A stretch of DNA of 64,000 nt from assembly GCF_017599385.1 (NCBI RefSeq), contig NZ_JAGFPK010000001.1, positions 1,242,177 to 1,306,176 of the forward strand. Direction: 5' to 3'. The translations under genes and the position numbers were made by a program. Within the stretch, counting starts at the first letter, position 1, and the number at the start of each line of letters is the position of its first letter. Shown here one piece after another: positions 1 through 7,385 of the stretch. Source of the DNA: Ciceribacter sp. L1K22 (GTDB taxonomy: Bacteria > Pseudomonadota > Alphaproteobacteria > Rhizobiales > Rhizobiaceae). The notes beneath the pieces are model-generated. The model was not told the origin of the DNA and searched no databases. It worked only from the letters and a program-made list of their open reading frames with translations.

Positions 1-241
1 TGTCCGCTCAGTGCCGCATTGCCGACACCTTGGTGATGTTGGAAACAGGTGAGACAAGAAAACCGGGCTGCCGGCCATGCCCAACCGAAAACGCACGTCG
101 CTACAATCTTGAATGGTTCGGCGAACCACTCGCAGAAAATTGATGCGGCGGAACTTTCCTCGCCTCGCCAAGTTACCCTCCGCCACTTTGCCAGCACCCG
201 CTCAGAAGCTAGTTTCCGTGAGCGTGTTTCCGGGGGATTTG
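1..241. other. Non-coding leader region at window edge
   Basis: No convincing gene is seen before the permease start. Candidate frames here lack a ribosome binding site and continue as shadows of the permease. The stretch holds a 15-bp inverted repeat (TGGTTCG, one base, CGAACCA) at 114-128, which could be an operator. Confidence 0.5.
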
Positions 242-2029
242 ATGTTTTTCGCCGACATTCTGAAGGATTATTCCGCCCTGATCGGGCTGGCCGTGCTCGC
301 GGCGATGTTTGTCGGTTTCGTCCGGGAGAAGACGCCGCCCGCCGCCATTGCCGCCACGGGAGCGGCCTTCATGATCGCCGTCGGTTATGTCGCGCCGGAC
401 GACGCGCTGTCGGTGTTTTCCAACGGCGCGGCGATCACCGTCGCCGCCATGCTGATCATCTCCGTCGCCTTTGCCCGAACCGGCATCCTCGAGGCGATGA
501 TCTCGCGCATCGTCAACCTCGCGCGCACCAGGCCACGTCTGGCGATCGTCGCGCTTCTCGGTCTGACGATGGTCGCATCGGCCTTCGTCAATTCGACGCC
601 TGTCGTCGTCATGCTGATCCCGGTCATGACCTCGCTCGCCGCCGCCACCGGCGTGGGGCGCCGCCGGCTTCTGATCCCGCTCTCCTATTTCGCCATTTTC
701 GGGGGCACCTGCACCCTGATCGGCACGTCGACCAACCTGCTGGTCGACAGCGTCGCGCGTCAGCAGGGCATGCAGGCGCTCGGAATATTCTCGATCACAC
801 CCATCGGACTCATGCTGGCCGCCGTCGGCGCCGCATTCCTGTTCCTCACGCAATCCTTCCTGCTGCCGGTGCGCAGCGAGGGCGATGAACCCGCCGAAGG
901 CGATGCTAAGCCCGACATCATCACTGAACTCAGGATCGGCAAGGATTTTTCCGAGATCGGGAAAGCCTATTCCAAGGCCAAGACCTATGCGCCGCGCGGT
1001 ATCGAACTTGTCTCCGCATGGCGTGCCGGCGAAAAACTCGATACGTCCGATCCCGAGGTTCTGGTTATGGAGCGGGACCGCGTTGTGTTGCGTGTGACAC
1101 AGGAGGAACTGGCCACATTGCGGGATGTCTACGGGGTGGAACTTGGCCTCCAGGTTCGCTCGTCCTCTGCGACTCCGGAGGAAAAGGTCACCCGCATCGT
1201 TCTCGCCGCCGGCCACCGTGCCGTGGATCAGCGCATCGCCGAAGCGGACTTTCTCTCGCGCGTGCAGGTTCGCATTCTTGGCGCCAGCCGCCGCACCAAT
1301 CCGGCCGGTCCCGACCTCGCCAATCTCCGCCTGAAGGCTGGCGATTCACTCTGGGTCGCCGGTCCACCAGACGCTCTGCAGGCGCTGCGCCAGGACGTCC
1401 GGCTCATTCAGTCCGAAACGCCCCTGGCAAAACCTTTCAGGCGTGACCGGGCAATCCTCGTGCTGATCACGCTCGCCGCCGTCATCGCGCTTGCGACCCT
1501 GGGCATCATGCCGATCGCGGCTTTGGCGCTCGTCGCCGTCGGTTTCCTGTTCGCCGTCCATGCCATAGACCCCTCCGATGCCTGGCGGGCGCTCGACGGC
1601 GACGTGTTGGCGCTGATCTTCTCGATGCTGATCGTCGGCATCGGCCTGCAAAACAGCGGCACGGTCGAGGCGATCATCAATGTTGTCCTTCCGGTACTCC
1701 AGAATGCGCCGCCGGTTGTGGTCGTGCTCGCGGTCTATGTGCTGACGTCGATCCTCACCGAAATGGTGACCAACAATGCGGTGGCCGTCATCCTTACCCC
1801 GATCGCCATATCGCTCGCTGCTTCCCTCGACATGCCGCCGCAGGCGATGGTGCTGGCGGTCTTGTTCGGCGCCAGCGCCAGTTTCGCCACCCCGATCGGC
1901 TATCAGACCAATACGCTGGTGGCGTCGGCCGGCGGCTATCGTTTCGCCGATTTCCTGCGCGTCGGCGTGCCGATGAACATCGTCGCCGCCATCGTGACAA
2001 CGGTCGGCATCTGGGTGTTCTATCTCTGA
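242..2029 (+). CDS. SLC13-type permease with two TrkA-C domains
   Basis: Predicted inner-membrane anion or carboxylate transporter of 595 residues. Two blocks of hydrophobic helices flank a soluble centre (about residues 215-390) that reads as two TrkA-C (RCK_C) domains, the layout of SLC13/CitT-like permeases with an RCK insert. Each membrane half has a transport signature: VNSTPVVVM near residue 116 and TEMVTNNAVAVI in the C-terminal half, resembling the SNT motifs that bind sodium and substrate in the DASS group. The ATG at 242 follows GGGGGA at good spacing; an in-frame start upstream at 113 has no ribosome site. Sulfate, citrate or another dicarboxylate are possible substrates; the sequence does not decide. 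It stands alone, convergent with the sulfide:quinone oxidoreductase gene. Confidence 0.85.
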   Translation: MFFADILKDYSALIGLAVLAAMFVGFVREKTPPAAIAATGAAFMIAVGYVAPDDALSVFSNGAAITVAAMLIISVAFARTGILEAMISRIVNLARTRPRLAIVALLGLTMVASAFVNSTPVVVMLIPVMTSLAAATGVGRRRLLIPLSYFAIFGGTCTLIGTSTNLLVDSVARQQGMQALGIFSITPIGLMLAAVGAAFLFLTQSFLLPVRSEGDEPAEGDAKPDIITELRIGKDFSEIGKAYSKAKTYAPRGIELVSAWRAGEKLDTSDPEVLVMERDRVVLRVTQEELATLRDVYGVELGLQVRSSSATPEEKVTRIVLAAGHRAVDQRIAEADFLSRVQVRILGASRRTNPAGPDLANLRLKAGDSLWVAGPPDALQALRQDVRLIQSETPLAKPFRRDRAILVLITLAAVIALATLGIMPIAALALVAVGFLFAVHAIDPSDAWRALDGDVLALIFSMLIVGIGLQNSGTVEAIINVVLPVLQNAPPVVVVLAVYVLTSILTEMVTNNAVAVILTPIAISLAASLDMPPQAMVLAVLFGASASFATPIGYQTNTLVASAGGYRFADFLRVGVPMNIVAAIVTTVGIWVFYL

Positions 2030-2099
2030 CAAGAGGGTGAGGCGTCCCGTACCACCAGCCGCGCGGCAAGCCGCGACGGCCGGTGGGGGGAGGGAGCTG

Positions 2100-3389
2100 T
2101 CAGGCATCCTCGAAGGTGACGGCCTTGAGCTTGTCGATGCCGAGTACCTGGAGGGCCAGTTTTTCATAGAACGGTTCGGACGTGCCGCTCCGGACCTTGT
2201 GCAGGAAGTATTTCTCAAAGCCGATTTTCGCCGCATGCACCCACTTGCCCTGCGACGACCAGTTGACGTTGCGAGGCGGAAGCTGCGGCTGGGCGACGAA
2301 CGCGATGCCGCCGTCGCCGAAGTCGGCGAGGCAGACCGCGTTCCACGTCCCCTGCGCGTTCGGTTGTTCGCCGGAGAGGACACGGGCGATGTTCTTCGCC
2401 GTCGCCGTTACCATGCTCTCGATCATGAAGCCCGTTTTGGGAACGCCGACCGGAACAGGCGTCTTGCCCGTCGGCGGGATAGCGATGCACACGCCGACCG
2501 AGAAGATGTTCTTGAAGGCCTGATTCTGCTGATGCTTGTCCACCAGGATGAAGCCGCGCGGATTAGTAAGGCCTTCGATGTCGCGGACCGCCTCGACGCC
2601 CCGGAAAGCCGGCAGCATCATCGTGAAGGTGGACGGCACCTCGGTCACGGCCTTGGTCGATCCGTCGTGGTTGACCTCTTCGACCACAACCTTGTCGGCT
2701 TCGAAGCGCTGCACCTTGGCATTGGTGATCCACTTGATGTGCTTGTCGCGCATCGCGCTTTCCAGCAAGCCCTTGGTGTCGCCGACACCATCGAGGCCGA
2801 GATGGCCGATATAGGGCTCCGATGTGACGAAGGTCATCGGCACCCGGTCGCGCACCTTCGCGTCGCGCAGCGCCTTTTCCAGAATGAAGGCGAACTCGTA
2901 GGCCGGACCGTAGCAGGATGCTCCCTGGACCGCGCCAATCACGACCGGTCCCGGTTTCTTCACCAGTTGGTCGAATTTTTCCTTCGTCATCAGCGCGTGA
3001 TCGATATGGCAGACCGAATTGGTGTGCGCCGCCGGGCCGAAGCCCTCGATCTCGTCGAAGGCCAGATCCGGTCCCGTGGCGATCACGAGATAGTCATAAT
3101 CGAGCGATTTTCCGTCGAGAAGCTCGATCCGGTTCTCGGCCGGATGCAGCCTTTTGGCGCCCTGGGGATGAAGCGTTATGTCGCGCTTGCGGCAGGCCGC
3201 CGACAGATCGACCTCGATGCTCTCCCGATCGCGCCAGCCGACGGCCACCCAGGGATTGGACGGGACGAAGGAATAGACGCTGCCCTTGCTGACGACGCTG
3301 ACCTTGTGGTCCCGTCCCAGATTGTCTCTTAGTTCGTAAGCCATGATGGTGCCGCCAAGTCCGGCACCCAAAACCACCACATGCGCCAT
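2100..3389 (-). CDS. sqr: Sulfide:quinone oxidoreductase
   Basis: FAD flavoprotein of 429 residues that oxidises sulfide and passes electrons to the quinone pool at the inner membrane. The N-terminal Rossmann motif (VVVLGAGLGG) starts at residue 5. Three cysteines match the redox cysteines of the SQR family: Cys127 (SVCHIDHA), Cys159 (GASCYGP) and Cys301 (GVCIAIPP). The length is usual for the family. The ATG at 3389 lies just after AGGAGG; a GTG two codons upstream overlaps that site and is less likely. It is downstream of, and on the same strand as, the VOC protein gene, separated by an AT-rich element that may be an operator. Detoxification of sulfide is the likely role; no other sulfur-oxidation genes are nearby. 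Confidence 0.9.
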   Translation of the reverse strand: MAHVVVLGAGLGGTIMAYELRDNLGRDHKVSVVSKGSVYSFVPSNPWVAVGWRDRESIEVDLSAACRKRDITLHPQGAKRLHPAENRIELLDGKSLDYDYLVIATGPDLAFDEIEGFGPAAHTNSVCHIDHALMTKEKFDQLVKKPGPVVIGAVQGASCYGPAYEFAFILEKALRDAKVRDRVPMTFVTSEPYIGHLGLDGVGDTKGLLESAMRDKHIKWITNAKVQRFEADKVVVEEVNHDGSTKAVTEVPSTFTMMLPAFRGVEAVRDIEGLTNPRGFILVDKHQQNQAFKNIFSVGVCIAIPPTGKTPVPVGVPKTGFMIESMVTATAKNIARVLSGEQPNAQGTWNAVCLADFGDGGIAFVAQPQLPPRNVNWSSQGKWVHAAKIGFEKYFLHKVRSGTSEPFYEKLALQVLGIDKLKAVTFEDA

Positions 3390-3423
3390 GATCACTCCTC
3401 CTGACCGTCGACGGTGAATATCG

Positions 3424-3452
3424 GATATATATACAAAAAACTATATATATGT
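3424..3452 (-). promoter_or_regulatory. AT-rich inverted element upstream of sqr
   Basis: Two TATATATA runs (3426-3433 and 3443-3450) flank a C-AAAAAA-C core, about 35 bp upstream of the sqr start. It stands out in GC-rich DNA. ArsR-type sulfide sensors (BigR/SqrR type) bind AT-rich palindromes before sulfide-oxidation genes, so an operator is plausible. No such regulator gene lies in this window. Confidence 0.45.
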
Positions 3453-3500
3453 AAAACGATATCTTCCGTCTGCGCCGAAGGTAGGGGGAGACGCGACCGC

Positions 3501-4364
3501 TCAGGCGGAGAGCGTGACGCCGATGCTCCAGGGATCTTTCAGCGCATGGCCTTCCGCTGTCCGCTCAACCGCGATCTCCATCTCGTCGAGCGTCTTCAGC
3601 GCCGTTTCCAGCGCCTCCTTGTCGTTGAAGTGGATGCTGTAGCCCTGGAGGCCGGACATCTGGCCGGTTCTTTCCGGTGCCCCACGGCTGTTCCAGATAT
3701 TGGCCGCGACGTGATGGTGGTAGGTGCCGGAACCGAAGAAGCTCGCGCCCGGATAGGTCGCCATCTTCTTGAGGCCTAACACGCCCTCATAGAATTTGTC
3801 GGCGGCGGGAATGTTGCCGACCTGCAGATGGATGTGGCCGATCGCGGCGCCGTCATCCATTCCGGTCCATGCGCCCTTCGGTGCGCTGTCATAGAGCGCC
3901 TGCAGGTCGAGCCGCAGCGTCGCCATTTCGACGGTGCCGTCGGGATGGAAGGCCCAGTCCCGCACCGGCCGGTCGGCATAGACCTCGATGCCGTTGCCTT
4001 CCGGATCCGCCAGATAGATCGCTTCGGAGACAAGATGGTCCGAAGCGCCTTGAAGCTGGACGCCGAGATTGACGGCATGCGCCAGCCAGTGCGCCAGCTC
4101 GCGCCGGTTCGGCATCAGGAAGGCGTTGTGAAACAGCCCGGCGGCCGACCGCGGCGCCTGGGCGACATCGCTCGACGTCGTGAGCGTCAGCAGCGGCGTA
4201 TCACCAGCGCCGAGCGTGATGCCGCTTTCGCTTTTTTCAATCGTCTTCAATCCCAGCATCGACTGGTAGAACTGGGCGGTGCTGTCGAGGTCGCGCACCA
4301 CAAGATGGGCGCGGCCCACATGGGCAGGACGGGTAAGAGCGAAGCTTGGTGACTGCTCGGTCAT
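3501..4364 (-). CDS. VOC family (glyoxalase/ring-cleavage dioxygenase-like) protein
   Basis: Protein of 287 residues with two vicinal-oxygen-chelate repeats. The first starts near RAHLVVRDLDSTAQFY (residues 17-32) and the second near GHIHLQVGNIPAADKFYEGVLGL (about 170-192). The layout resembles CatE-type catechol 2,3-dioxygenase-like proteins. Candidate metal ligands are visible as a His in HLVV, a His in HIHLQV and acidic residues such as NGIEVYAD. The ATG at 4364 has GGAAGA upstream; in-frame starts at 4394 and 4421 are possible. It is divergent from the universal stress protein gene and shares with it the region carrying an FNR-type box. The substrate is unknown. Confidence 0.75.
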   Translation of the reverse strand: MTEQSPSFALTRPAHVGRAHLVVRDLDSTAQFYQSMLGLKTIEKSESGITLGAGDTPLLTLTTSSDVAQAPRSAAGLFHNAFLMPNRRELAHWLAHAVNLGVQLQGASDHLVSEAIYLADPEGNGIEVYADRPVRDWAFHPDGTVEMATLRLDLQALYDSAPKGAWTGMDDGAAIGHIHLQVGNIPAADKFYEGVLGLKKMATYPGASFFGSGTYHHHVAANIWNSRGAPERTGQMSGLQGYSIHFNDKEALETALKTLDEMEIAVERTAEGHALKDPWSIGVTLSA

Positions 4365-4481
4365 GGCGGTGTCTTCCAGTGGATCGTGTTGCATTGAATA
4401 TGCTGCTCCCGCATCGTTCACGAAAGACGCGATGTTCTTGATTTATCGTTCGACGTCGGTTGACGGTGAAACCGTTCAAAC

Positions 4482-4495
4482 TTGATCCTGATCAA
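4482..4495. promoter_or_regulatory. FNR/FixK-type anaerobox
   Basis: The site reads TTGAT-CCTG-ATCAA, a perfect match to the TTGAT-N4-ATCAA consensus bound by FNR/FixK/Anr regulators. It is centred 118-126 bp upstream of the VOC start and about 90 bp upstream of the universal stress protein start. A class II arrangement for the stress protein gene would put its transcript start near 4530. Confidence 0.8.
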
Positions 4496-4578
4496 TGCGT
4501 TGAGGGTCCAGCGGGAGGAAGGTCGGCACTGTGAGAGGACCACCGGAGGCAAACGCTCCGGCCCAAGGAGACAAGATC

Positions 4579-4989
4579 ATGTACAAGAAAATCATCGTTC
4601 CCGTTGATTGCGGCCAGCTCGACAAGGGCGAGAAGATTCTGCGCAAGGCCTCCGCGCTGCTCGATGCCGGTGGCGAAATCGTAATGCTCGCCGTCGTTGA
4701 GGACATGCCGGGCTACCTCGCCATCGACCTGCCCGTCGACATCGTTGAAAATGCCATCAAGGACGCCAAGGCGAAGCTCGTCGAACTGAAGGAAAAGACC
4801 GGCATCGCAGCCCGCGTCGAAATCCGCAACGGCGCCCCGGCCCGCGAGATCATCGCCGCCGCCCAGGAGCATGGTTCCGATCTTGTCATCATCGCTTCGC
4901 ATGTCCCCGATTTCGGCAACTACTTCATCGGCGCCACCGCCGACCGGGTCGTCCGCCATTGCAAGTGCTCTGTCCTCGTCGATCGCTGA
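4579..4989 (+). CDS. Universal stress protein (UspA family)
   Basis: Cytoplasmic single-domain Usp protein of 136 residues. It opens with MYKKIIVPVDCGQLDKGEKIL, the usual first strand and helix, and ends with FGNYFIGATADRVVRHCKCSVLVDR. The C-terminal segment resembles the G-2x-G-9x-G-(S/T) ATP loop, although the loop appears modified (IGATAD). The ATG at 4579 follows AAGGAG at 4565-4570. The perfect FNR-type box upstream suggests induction at low oxygen, as known for many Usp genes. A DksA-type gene follows after 47 bp and a PF10118 gene after that, so a microaerobic or stress unit is likely. Confidence 0.92.
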   Translation: MYKKIIVPVDCGQLDKGEKILRKASALLDAGGEIVMLAVVEDMPGYLAIDLPVDIVENAIKDAKAKLVELKEKTGIAARVEIRNGAPAREIIAAAQEHGSDLVIIASHVPDFGNYFIGATADRVVRHCKCSVLVDR

Positions 4990-5036
4990 CACCAGGCCCG
5001 CCATAAAAAAGAACTTGAACGGAGGACATGCGCCCG

Positions 5037-5357
5037 ATGGACACGCAACGCTACGAGGAGATTCTGCGCCGGCGACAAAGCGAGCTCCACGCCCGCCTGC
5101 ACCGGATCGACGACGATCTCGGGAGCCGCAAGAGCGACGACAGCGAGGAGCGCGCCACGGAGCGCGAGAACGATGAAGTGCTCGAGGAACTTGGCCAGGT
5201 CGGTGAAAACGAGCTGAAGGCCATCGATGCGGCGCTGGACCGCATCGCCGCCGGTACATTCGGCACCTGTGCCAAGTGCGGCGAGCCCATCGGCGAAGCC
5301 CGTCTCCACGCCGTCCCGTATACGCCCTTCTGCCAGGCCTGCGCTTCGGCCCATTGA
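5037..5357 (+). CDS. DksA/TraR C4-type zinc finger protein
   Basis: Small protein of 106 residues. An N-terminal acidic and basic coiled coil (about residues 3-65) precedes a canonical four-cysteine zinc finger, CAKC-x17-CQAC, near the C-terminus. This is the TraR/DksA plan, in which the coiled coil enters the RNA polymerase secondary channel. It is shorter than classic DksA, as in the many small TraR/DksA paralogues of alphaproteobacteria. Two ATGs are possible: 5028 lies only two bases after GGAGG, so 5037 is preferred. It lies just downstream of the Usp gene and is probably co-transcribed with it. Confidence 0.88.
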   Translation: MDTQRYEEILRRRQSELHARLHRIDDDLGSRKSDDSEERATERENDEVLEELGQVGENELKAIDAALDRIAAGTFGTCAKCGEPIGEARLHAVPYTPFCQACASAH

Positions 5358-5510
5358 TCGACGCCGGGACGCTCGGCAGGGCGGGCCACCGGAAGATCTA
5401 CGACGATCGCTTGGGCTCCTCCGTGTTGCTCCACCCGGTCCCTTTGGATAAGGTGCCGCCATTCACGCTAGTGCCCGCCAGTCATGGCGAGCCCTTGGGA
5501 CGGAAAACCG

Positions 5511-6431
5511 ATGAACATTGCGCAAAAGGCATCCGCCGATTCGAACGCCACCTGGAAGGGGGCCGCGCCCGCGGACGATAACGAGGATATCATCCCGCGC
5601 GACATCCGTTTCGGCATCCTCGAAAATCCGACGCGTCACTGGCTGGACGGCGATCCGCAGAAGACCGCGCTGATCGATGGCCTGTCGATCTTCCTTCCCG
5701 AAGGCGAGCGCTACTTCATCCGCTCGCTGAAGCACTATGCACCCAAGCTCAAGGACAAGCAGCTCGCCGCGGAAATCAACGGCTATGCGGTGCAGGAAGC
5801 CTTTCACACCCGCGAGCACGAGGACTATAACAAGGCGCTTTCGCAGCTCGGCTACGATGTCGAGACGATGGAGGCGCCTGTTATCAAGACGCTGCGCAGC
5901 GACAAGATCCCGATCTTCCGCCTCGCCGTGACCTGCGCCATCGAGCACCTGACCGCGACGCTGTCGACCGTGACGCTGCGCCATCCCGAACTCCTCGAAA
6001 ACGCCGCCCCCGCCTACAGGCGCCTGTGGATGTGGCATGCGCTGGAGGAACTGGAGCACAAAGCCGTCGCGCTCGACGTTCTCGCCGCCGCGACGAAGAA
6101 CTATTCCCCCTTCAAGCGCTACATGCTGCGCACCATGGCCTTTAACGCCGTCTGCTGGACCTTCCTGACGATCACGCTGAAGAACCTGACGCTGTTCGCC
6201 AAGGTCGACGGCATCAAGACCGGTCCGCGCTACTGGATGCGGCTTTTGTGGGTCCTGTTCGGCAAGCCCGGCTATTGGCGCAAATGCGCACCGCTGGTCA
6301 TCAAATATTACCTGCCGGGCTTCAACCCGATCAACAAGGACGACCACGACCTGATCCGCAAGGGCCGCTCCTGGCTCTACGACGAATTCATGTCCCTCGA
6401 AGCGGCACGCTCCGTTCCGCAAGCGGGTTGA
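5511..6431 (+). CDS. PF10118-type putative metal-dependent hydrolase
   Basis: Protein of 306 residues from the PF10118 (predicted metal-dependent hydrolase) family. Conserved acidic and histidine pairs can be seen: QEAFHTREHEDYNKAL, IEHLTATLS and HALEELEHKAVALDV. The spacing suggests a ferritin-like di-iron helical bundle. A hydrophobic stretch (AVCWTFLTITLKNLTLF) may touch the membrane. The ATG at 5511 has GGGACGG upstream; another ATG at 5484 has no ribosome site. A methyltransferase gene starts 14 bp downstream, so the two probably act together, perhaps on a lipid or hydrophobic compound. The reaction is unknown. Confidence 0.75.
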   Translation: MNIAQKASADSNATWKGAAPADDNEDIIPRDIRFGILENPTRHWLDGDPQKTALIDGLSIFLPEGERYFIRSLKHYAPKLKDKQLAAEINGYAVQEAFHTREHEDYNKALSQLGYDVETMEAPVIKTLRSDKIPIFRLAVTCAIEHLTATLSTVTLRHPELLENAAPAYRRLWMWHALEELEHKAVALDVLAAATKNYSPFKRYMLRTMAFNAVCWTFLTITLKNLTLFAKVDGIKTGPRYWMRLLWVLFGKPGYWRKCAPLVIKYYLPGFNPINKDDHDLIRKGRSWLYDEFMSLEAARSVPQAG

Positions 6432-6445
6432 AAGCAAAATCCCTC

Positions 6446-7267
6446 ATGAGCAGCAGCCTCTTTTCCAAGGTCCTCGACGTCGCCGGCCCCGGCAAGTTTC
6501 CGCGCGCCCAGAAATGGGTGTGGAAGCGCATCTATAACCTGTTGTCGCGCTTCTGGAGCGATGGCGACTGGCGCTTCATGAACTACGGTTTCGTGCCGGC
6601 CAAACCGTTCGAACTGAGGCCCGAGGACGAGGCCGAACGCGCCTTTATCGGTCTTTACCAGCAGGCGGTTGACGGCCTGCCGGTCGAGGGCGCCCGCGTT
6701 CTCGAAATCGGCTCCGGCCGGGGCGGCGGATCGCGCTATGTCGCACGTTATTATTCGCCCGCCGCAGTCACCGGTCTCGATTATTCACCGGAAACCGTGC
6801 GCCGCGCCCGTAAGCTCAATGCCGACGTGCCGGTTCTGTCGTTCACGACCGGTGACGCCGAGAACCTGCCGTTCCCGGACGGCTCCTTCGACATCGTCGT
6901 CAACATCGAATCCTCGCACTGCTATGGCGACGTGCCGGCCTTCGCGCGCGAGGTTTCCCGCGTTCTGAAGCCCGGCGGCTGGTTCACTTTCGCCGACATG
7001 CGCCCGAAGAGCCAGCTGGCCGCTCTCGACATCCAGCTCGGCGCGCCGGGCCTGGAACTGGTCGAGAACCGCAACATCTCCAAGGGTGTGGTCGCGGCAC
7101 TCAACGCCGCCGAGACCCGCAAGAGCGAACGCATCGGCAAGGCCTTCCTCTTCCGTCGCTTCATCAGCGAGTTCTCCGGTTCCAAGGGCTCCATGCTTTA
7201 CAAGGGTCTCAAGGGGGGCAGCGTCGTCTATGTGGCGAGACGCTATCGCAAGTCTGGCTCTGCCTGA
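6446..7267 (+). CDS. Class I SAM-dependent methyltransferase
   Basis: Protein of 273 residues. The SAM-binding glycine loop VLEIGSGRGGGSRYVA is followed by the acidic residue in VTGLDYSPE and by GDAENLPFPDGSFDIVVN, the usual motifs I to III of a Rossmann methyltransferase. VLKPGGWFTFADMR is the typical post-motif. The sequence resembles the UbiE/phthiotriolone methyltransferase group, often acting on lipids or polyketides. The N-terminal 75 residues (FPRAQKWVWKRIYNLLSRFW) are basic and aromatic and could contact the membrane. It is 14 bp behind the PF10118 gene and probably in the same operon. The substrate is unknown. Confidence 0.85.
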   Translation: MSSSLFSKVLDVAGPGKFPRAQKWVWKRIYNLLSRFWSDGDWRFMNYGFVPAKPFELRPEDEAERAFIGLYQQAVDGLPVEGARVLEIGSGRGGGSRYVARYYSPAAVTGLDYSPETVRRARKLNADVPVLSFTTGDAENLPFPDGSFDIVVNIESSHCYGDVPAFAREVSRVLKPGGWFTFADMRPKSQLAALDIQLGAPGLELVENRNISKGVVAALNAAETRKSERIGKAFLFRRFISEFSGSKGSMLYKGLKGGSVVYVARRYRKSGSA

Positions 7268-7385
7268 TCCTTTGTGTTGCGGCGCAGCGAAAAGATGCGC
7301 TGAAATGGGCTTTTAATAGAAATCGTCTATCGATCCATTCCATCTGTCGGCTTGATGTTTGTCATCTTTGGGCGATAAAGCGCCC

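Noticed and set aside
5395..5480. Coding extension upstream of the PF10118 gene
   Set aside because: In-frame upstream codons lack a ribosome site and do not resemble the family N-terminus.
7351..7364. Second FNR/FixK box upstream of the YdeP-type gene (TTGAT-N4-GTCAT)
   Set aside because: Only the left half matches; the right half differs at two of five positions, so it is too weak to report as a site.
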